Part shown: piece after piece, positions 61,693-64,000 of the stretch
Layout of the letters: each line of letters begins with the position of its first letter
Numbering within the stretch: the stretch's first letter is position 1
From: Silanimonas sp.
GTDB lineage: Bacteria > Pseudomonadota > Gammaproteobacteria > Xanthomonadales > Xanthomonadaceae
Assembly (NCBI GenBank): GCA_026005095.1
Contig: BPKK01000003.1
Coordinates: 124,001 to 188,000 of the forward strand
Direction of reading: 5' to 3'
Length of the DNA stretch: 64,000 nucleotides
Notes under the pieces: generated by a model
Databases searched by the model: none
The model's input: the letters and a program-made list of their open reading frames with translations, nothing else
Told to the model about the DNA's origin: nothing
Translations under genes and position numbers: made by a program

Positions 61693-62226
61693 TTAGCCTC
61701 CTTCTTTCGGGCGGAAGGCGGCGGCGGTCTGCGCTTCTACTCGGGCGGCGAGTTCGATGAGCTTCAAACGCTGCGATTCGAAATCGGTGGCCACCAGCAC
61801 CTCGGTGCCCTGGATCTCGGAGCGCAGGGCGGACAGCACCGAAGGATCGAGACCGACGGCCTCGGCGTCGATGCCGTCGAAATGGCTGGCAGCCTCGCGC
61901 AGGCGGTCGGAGGCAACACCGAAATTGCGCTGGTCGAGGTCGTTGAGCGCCTTGAACAGGCCGAGCCGCACCTGCACCAGGCGGGCCCGGGCATCGGCCG
62001 CGGCGGCCTCGCGCCGGGCCTCCTTCGTCTGCTCGAGGGCAGCGGCAAGCTCGCCATCCTTGGCCGCGATGGCCGCGGCATGGACTTCGGCCTGGGCCTC
62101 GAGCGCCGAGGACCGCTGCCACAGGCCGACGCCATAGGCGATCAGCACGCCGAGGCAGAACGACACGACGCCGGCAGAGAACGGGGTCTTGAACAGGGAG
62201 TGGGCGAAGTGGGAACGGTCGTTCAT
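61693..62226 (-). CDS. membrane-anchored coiled-coil protein of unknown function
   Basis: 177 residues from the ATG at 62226, which has GGAG 9 bases upstream; a second ATG at 62241 (METRRMND) overlaps that Shine-Dalgarno and is less likely. One membrane helix (GVVSFCLGVLIAYGVGLW) is followed by a long Ala/Glu/Arg coiled coil and a helical end with LFKALNDLDQRNFGVASDRL, the kind of sequence expected for a periplasmic or membrane-proximal helical bundle. No family recognised. Confidence 0.6.
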   Translation of the reverse strand: MNDRSHFAHSLFKTPFSAGVVSFCLGVLIAYGVGLWQRSSALEAQAEVHAAAIAAKDGELAAALEQTKEARREAAAADARARLVQVRLGLFKALNDLDQRNFGVASDRLREAASHFDGIDAEAVGLDPSVLSALRSEIQGTEVLVATDFESQRLKLIELAARVEAQTAAAFRPKEGG

Positions 62227-62281
62227 GCGACGGGTCTCCATGGGAACGAACCCCGAGGATACCCCACGCGGCGTCGCCCCC

Positions 62282-63646
62282 TCAGCGGGCGACCAGGCCG
62301 AACAGGTCGTGCTCGTCGGCGCCCATGATCTCGACCTCGACGAACTGCCCCGGCTTCAGCTTCCGCGCCGCGCCGTCCTGGATCTGCACCGTGCCGTCGA
62401 TCTCCGGCGCATCCCCCTTGGTGCGGCCGATGGCAAGTTCGCCGTCGATGGCATCGATGAGCACGGTCTGCACGGTGCCGACCTTGCGCTCGAGCTTTTC
62501 GGCACTGATCTCGGCCTGCAGCTCCATGAAACGCGCCAGGCGCTCCTGCTTCACCTCCTCGGGCACCGGGTCCGGCAGCTCATTGGCCTTCGCGCCGGTG
62601 ACCGGCGAGTAGGGGAAGGCCCCCACGCGGTCGAGCTCGGCCTCGTCGATGAAGTCGAGCAGTTGTTCGAAGTCGTCCTCTGTCTCGCCCGGAAAACCGA
62701 CGATGAAGGTGCTGCGGATCGTCAGCTCGGGGCAGATCTCGCGCCAGCGCTGGAGGCGCTCGAGCTGCTTCTCGGCCGCCGCGGGGCGCTTCATGGCCTT
62801 CAGCACGCGCGGGCTGGCGTGCTGCAGCGGCACGTCGAGGTAGGGAAGGATTTTCCCTTCGGCCATCAGCGGGATCACGTCATCGACGTGCGGATAGGGG
62901 TAGACGTAGTGCAGGCGGGTCCAGAGCCCGAGCTCACCCAGACCACGGGCAAGATCGGTCATGCGGGTCTGGTATTCGCGCTCACGCCAGGTGCGCGGGG
63001 CGTACTTGAGATCGACCCCATAGGCACTGGTGTCCTGCGAGATCACCAGCAGTTCCTTTACCCCGCCAATGGCGAGCTTCTCGGCCTCGCGCAGCACCTC
63101 GTCCACGGGTCGCGAGACGAGATCGCCGCGCATCGAGGGGATGATGCAGAAGCTGCAGCGGTGATTGCAGCCCTCGGAGATCTTGAGATAGGCGTAGTGC
63201 TTCGGCGTGAGCTTGAGGCCGACGCCCTCGATCATGCCGTCGTCCTTCCTGCGCCTGCGTGGCGCCGGTAGCAGGTCGGTGAAGGGGTCGTGCTTCGGCG
63301 GCAGGGCCTCGTGCACGGCATTCATCACGCTGGTGTAGTCCTGCGGCCCGGTGATGACCAGCACACCCGGATGCGCGGCGCGGATCTCCTCCGGGCGCTT
63401 GCCAAGGCAGCCAGTGACGATCACCTTGCCGTTCTCCGCCATGGCCTCGCCGATGGCCTCCAGCGATTCTTGAACCGCCGACTCGATGAAGCCGCAGGTA
63501 TTCACCACCACCACATCGGCCTTGTCGTAGCTGCCGACGATGTCGTAGCCCTCGACCTTGAGCTGGGTGAGGATGCGCTCGGAATCGACCAGGGCCTTCG
63601 GGCAGCCGAGGCTGACGAAGCCGACTTTCGGGTTCTTACGGGACAT
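62282..63646 (-). CDS. rimO: ribosomal protein S12 methylthiotransferase RimO
   Basis: 454 residues. N-terminal UPF0004 domain Cys in [17 protein letters not shown] and TGCLG. The radical SAM triad is C-HRC-FC in [21 protein letters not shown]-terminal TRAM domain (residues about 385-454) binds RNA/protein. It methylthiolates Asp in ribosomal protein S12. GDLVSRP and the S12-type SMRG separate it from MiaB. The ATG at 63646 is preferred over an upstream in-frame one because the family begins with [10 protein letters not shown]. Confidence 0.94.
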   Translation of the reverse strand: MSRKNPKVGFVSLGCPKALVDSERILTQLKVEGYDIVGSYDKADVVVVNTCGFIESAVQESLEAIGEAMAENGKVIVTGCLGKRPEEIRAAHPGVLVITGPQDYTSVMNAVHEALPPKHDPFTDLLPAPRRRRKDDGMIEGVGLKLTPKHYAYLKISEGCNHRCSFCIIPSMRGDLVSRPVDEVLREAEKLAIGGVKELLVISQDTSAYGVDLKYAPRTWREREYQTRMTDLARGLGELGLWTRLHYVYPYPHVDDVIPLMAEGKILPYLDVPLQHASPRVLKAMKRPAAAEKQLERLQRWREICPELTIRSTFIVGFPGETEDDFEQLLDFIDEAELDRVGAFPYSPVTGAKANELPDPVPEEVKQERLARFMELQAEISAEKLERKVGTVQTVLIDAIDGELAIGRTKGDAPEIDGTVQIQDGAARKLKPGQFVEVEIMGADEHDLFGLVAR

Positions 63647-63695
63647 GGCGGGCGCCGGCGGCAGGGCCGGTTGCGCGAGCTGGGAAGGGGCGGCA

Positions 63696-63701
63696 AGTAT
63701 A
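63696..63701 (-). promoter_or_regulatory. candidate -10 element (TATACT) for rimO
   Basis: TATACT on the minus strand, about 50 bases before the rimO start, in the 92-base divergent gap. The overlapping plus-strand TATACC could serve the hydrolase gene. No -35 hexamer at usual spacing is convincing for either side. Confidence 0.35.
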
Positions 63702-63738
63702 CCGGCCACCTCGTACCACCCCTGAGGACGCATTCAGA

Positions 63739-64000
63739 ATGGGCCATCCCGTTTCACTGTCCACGCCCAGCGGCCGCATTTCGGCCTGGCGCGCCGACCC
63801 GCCCATCCCCCCGCATGGCGCCCTCGTGGTGGTGCAGGAGATCTTCGGCGTGAATGCCCACATCCGCGCCGTGGTCGACCGATTCGCCGCCCACGGCTAC
63901 GTGGCCATTGCTCCGGCGTTCTTCGACCACATCGGGCCGCAGATCGAGCTGGCTTACGACGAAGCCGGCGTGGCAAAGGGCCGCGAGCTGGTGGCCGAGC
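63739..64000 (+). CDS. dienelactone hydrolase family protein, N-terminal part
   Basis: First 87 codons, cut by the window end. ISAWRADPP, ALVVVQEIFGVNAHIRAVVDRFA and GYVAIAPAFFDH are the typical start of the dienelactone hydrolase alpha/beta-hydrolase family. The catalytic Cys/Ser, Asp and His lie outside the window. It is divergent from rimO. Confidence 0.82.
   Translation, partial: MGHPVSLSTPSGRISAWRADPPIPPHGALVVVQEIFGVNAHIRAVVDRFAAHGYVAIAPAFFDHIGPQIELAYDEAGVAKGRELVAE

Noticed and set aside
1-64000. Mobile elements, CRISPR arrays, prophage or integron remnants
   Set aside because: No transposase, integrase, phage structural gene or regularly spaced repeat was found on either strand.

Overview
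The window is about 70% G+C, tightly packed DNA from a Gram-negative bacterium. An aryl-polyene/xanthomonadin-type pigment cluster, a serine O-succinyltransferase of the Xanthomonas/Lysobacter type, large secreted S8 proteases, a complete System I cytochrome c maturation operon and an MSHA pilus locus together point to Gammaproteobacteria, probably Lysobacterales (Xanthomonadales). The genus cannot be fixed from the sequence. I saw no insertion sequence, prophage, integrase or CRISPR array. No stretch longer than about 130 bases lacks a gene.

Layout. 1-1733: end of scpB, then rluB. 1739-2182: small exported protein of unknown function. 2233-18523 (minus strand): an aryl polyene (ape) operon of 18 genes, mostly joined by ATGA overlaps. 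It encodes ketosynthases (apeR, apeO with the apeC partner), ketoreductase (apeQ), dehydratases (apeP and an apeI domain fused to the apeH ligase), two ACPs, thioesterase, acyltransferases, glycosyltransferase and an export set (LolA-like, MMPL, lipoprotein). Two additions are an aromatic amino acid ammonia-lyase with tyrosine-type selectivity residues and a flavoprotein carrying flavin-dependent halogenase motifs. Together they suggest a tyrosine-derived, possibly halogenated polyene pigment. 18526-20548: an omega-amidase and a methionine/glutamine-type aminotransferase, same strand, with no promoter-sized gap before apeC. 20617-28429: two tandem paralogous secreted subtilases that share a duplicated C-terminal module.

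28556-35389 (plus strand): ccmABCDEFGHI, the heme delivery and cytochrome c assembly operon, followed by an overlapping MetX-family serine O-succinyltransferase gene. Here ccmF, ccmI and the transferase gene each carry one apparent +1 frameshift within 2.9 kb. 36589-36675: tRNA-Leu(CAA) with a terminator. 36716-39506 (minus): P-loop kinase, alpha/beta hydrolase and a MltD-like lytic transglycosylase. 39629-44200 (plus): HerA-like DUF853 ATPase, membrane protein (its N-terminus probably frameshifted), AbgT transporter and greB.

44218-60432 (minus): an MSHA-type IV pilus locus in canonical order, mshI-(PilN-like)-J-K-L-M-N-E-G-F-B-A-C-D-O-P-Q. MshE carries the tandem c-di-GMP binding motif. A probable promoter and an 11-base G/C homopolymer lie in front of the pilin genes, and a strong hairpin separates mshA from mshC. 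60548-64000: small membrane protein, pirin, coiled-coil membrane protein, rimO and the start of a dienelactone hydrolase gene.
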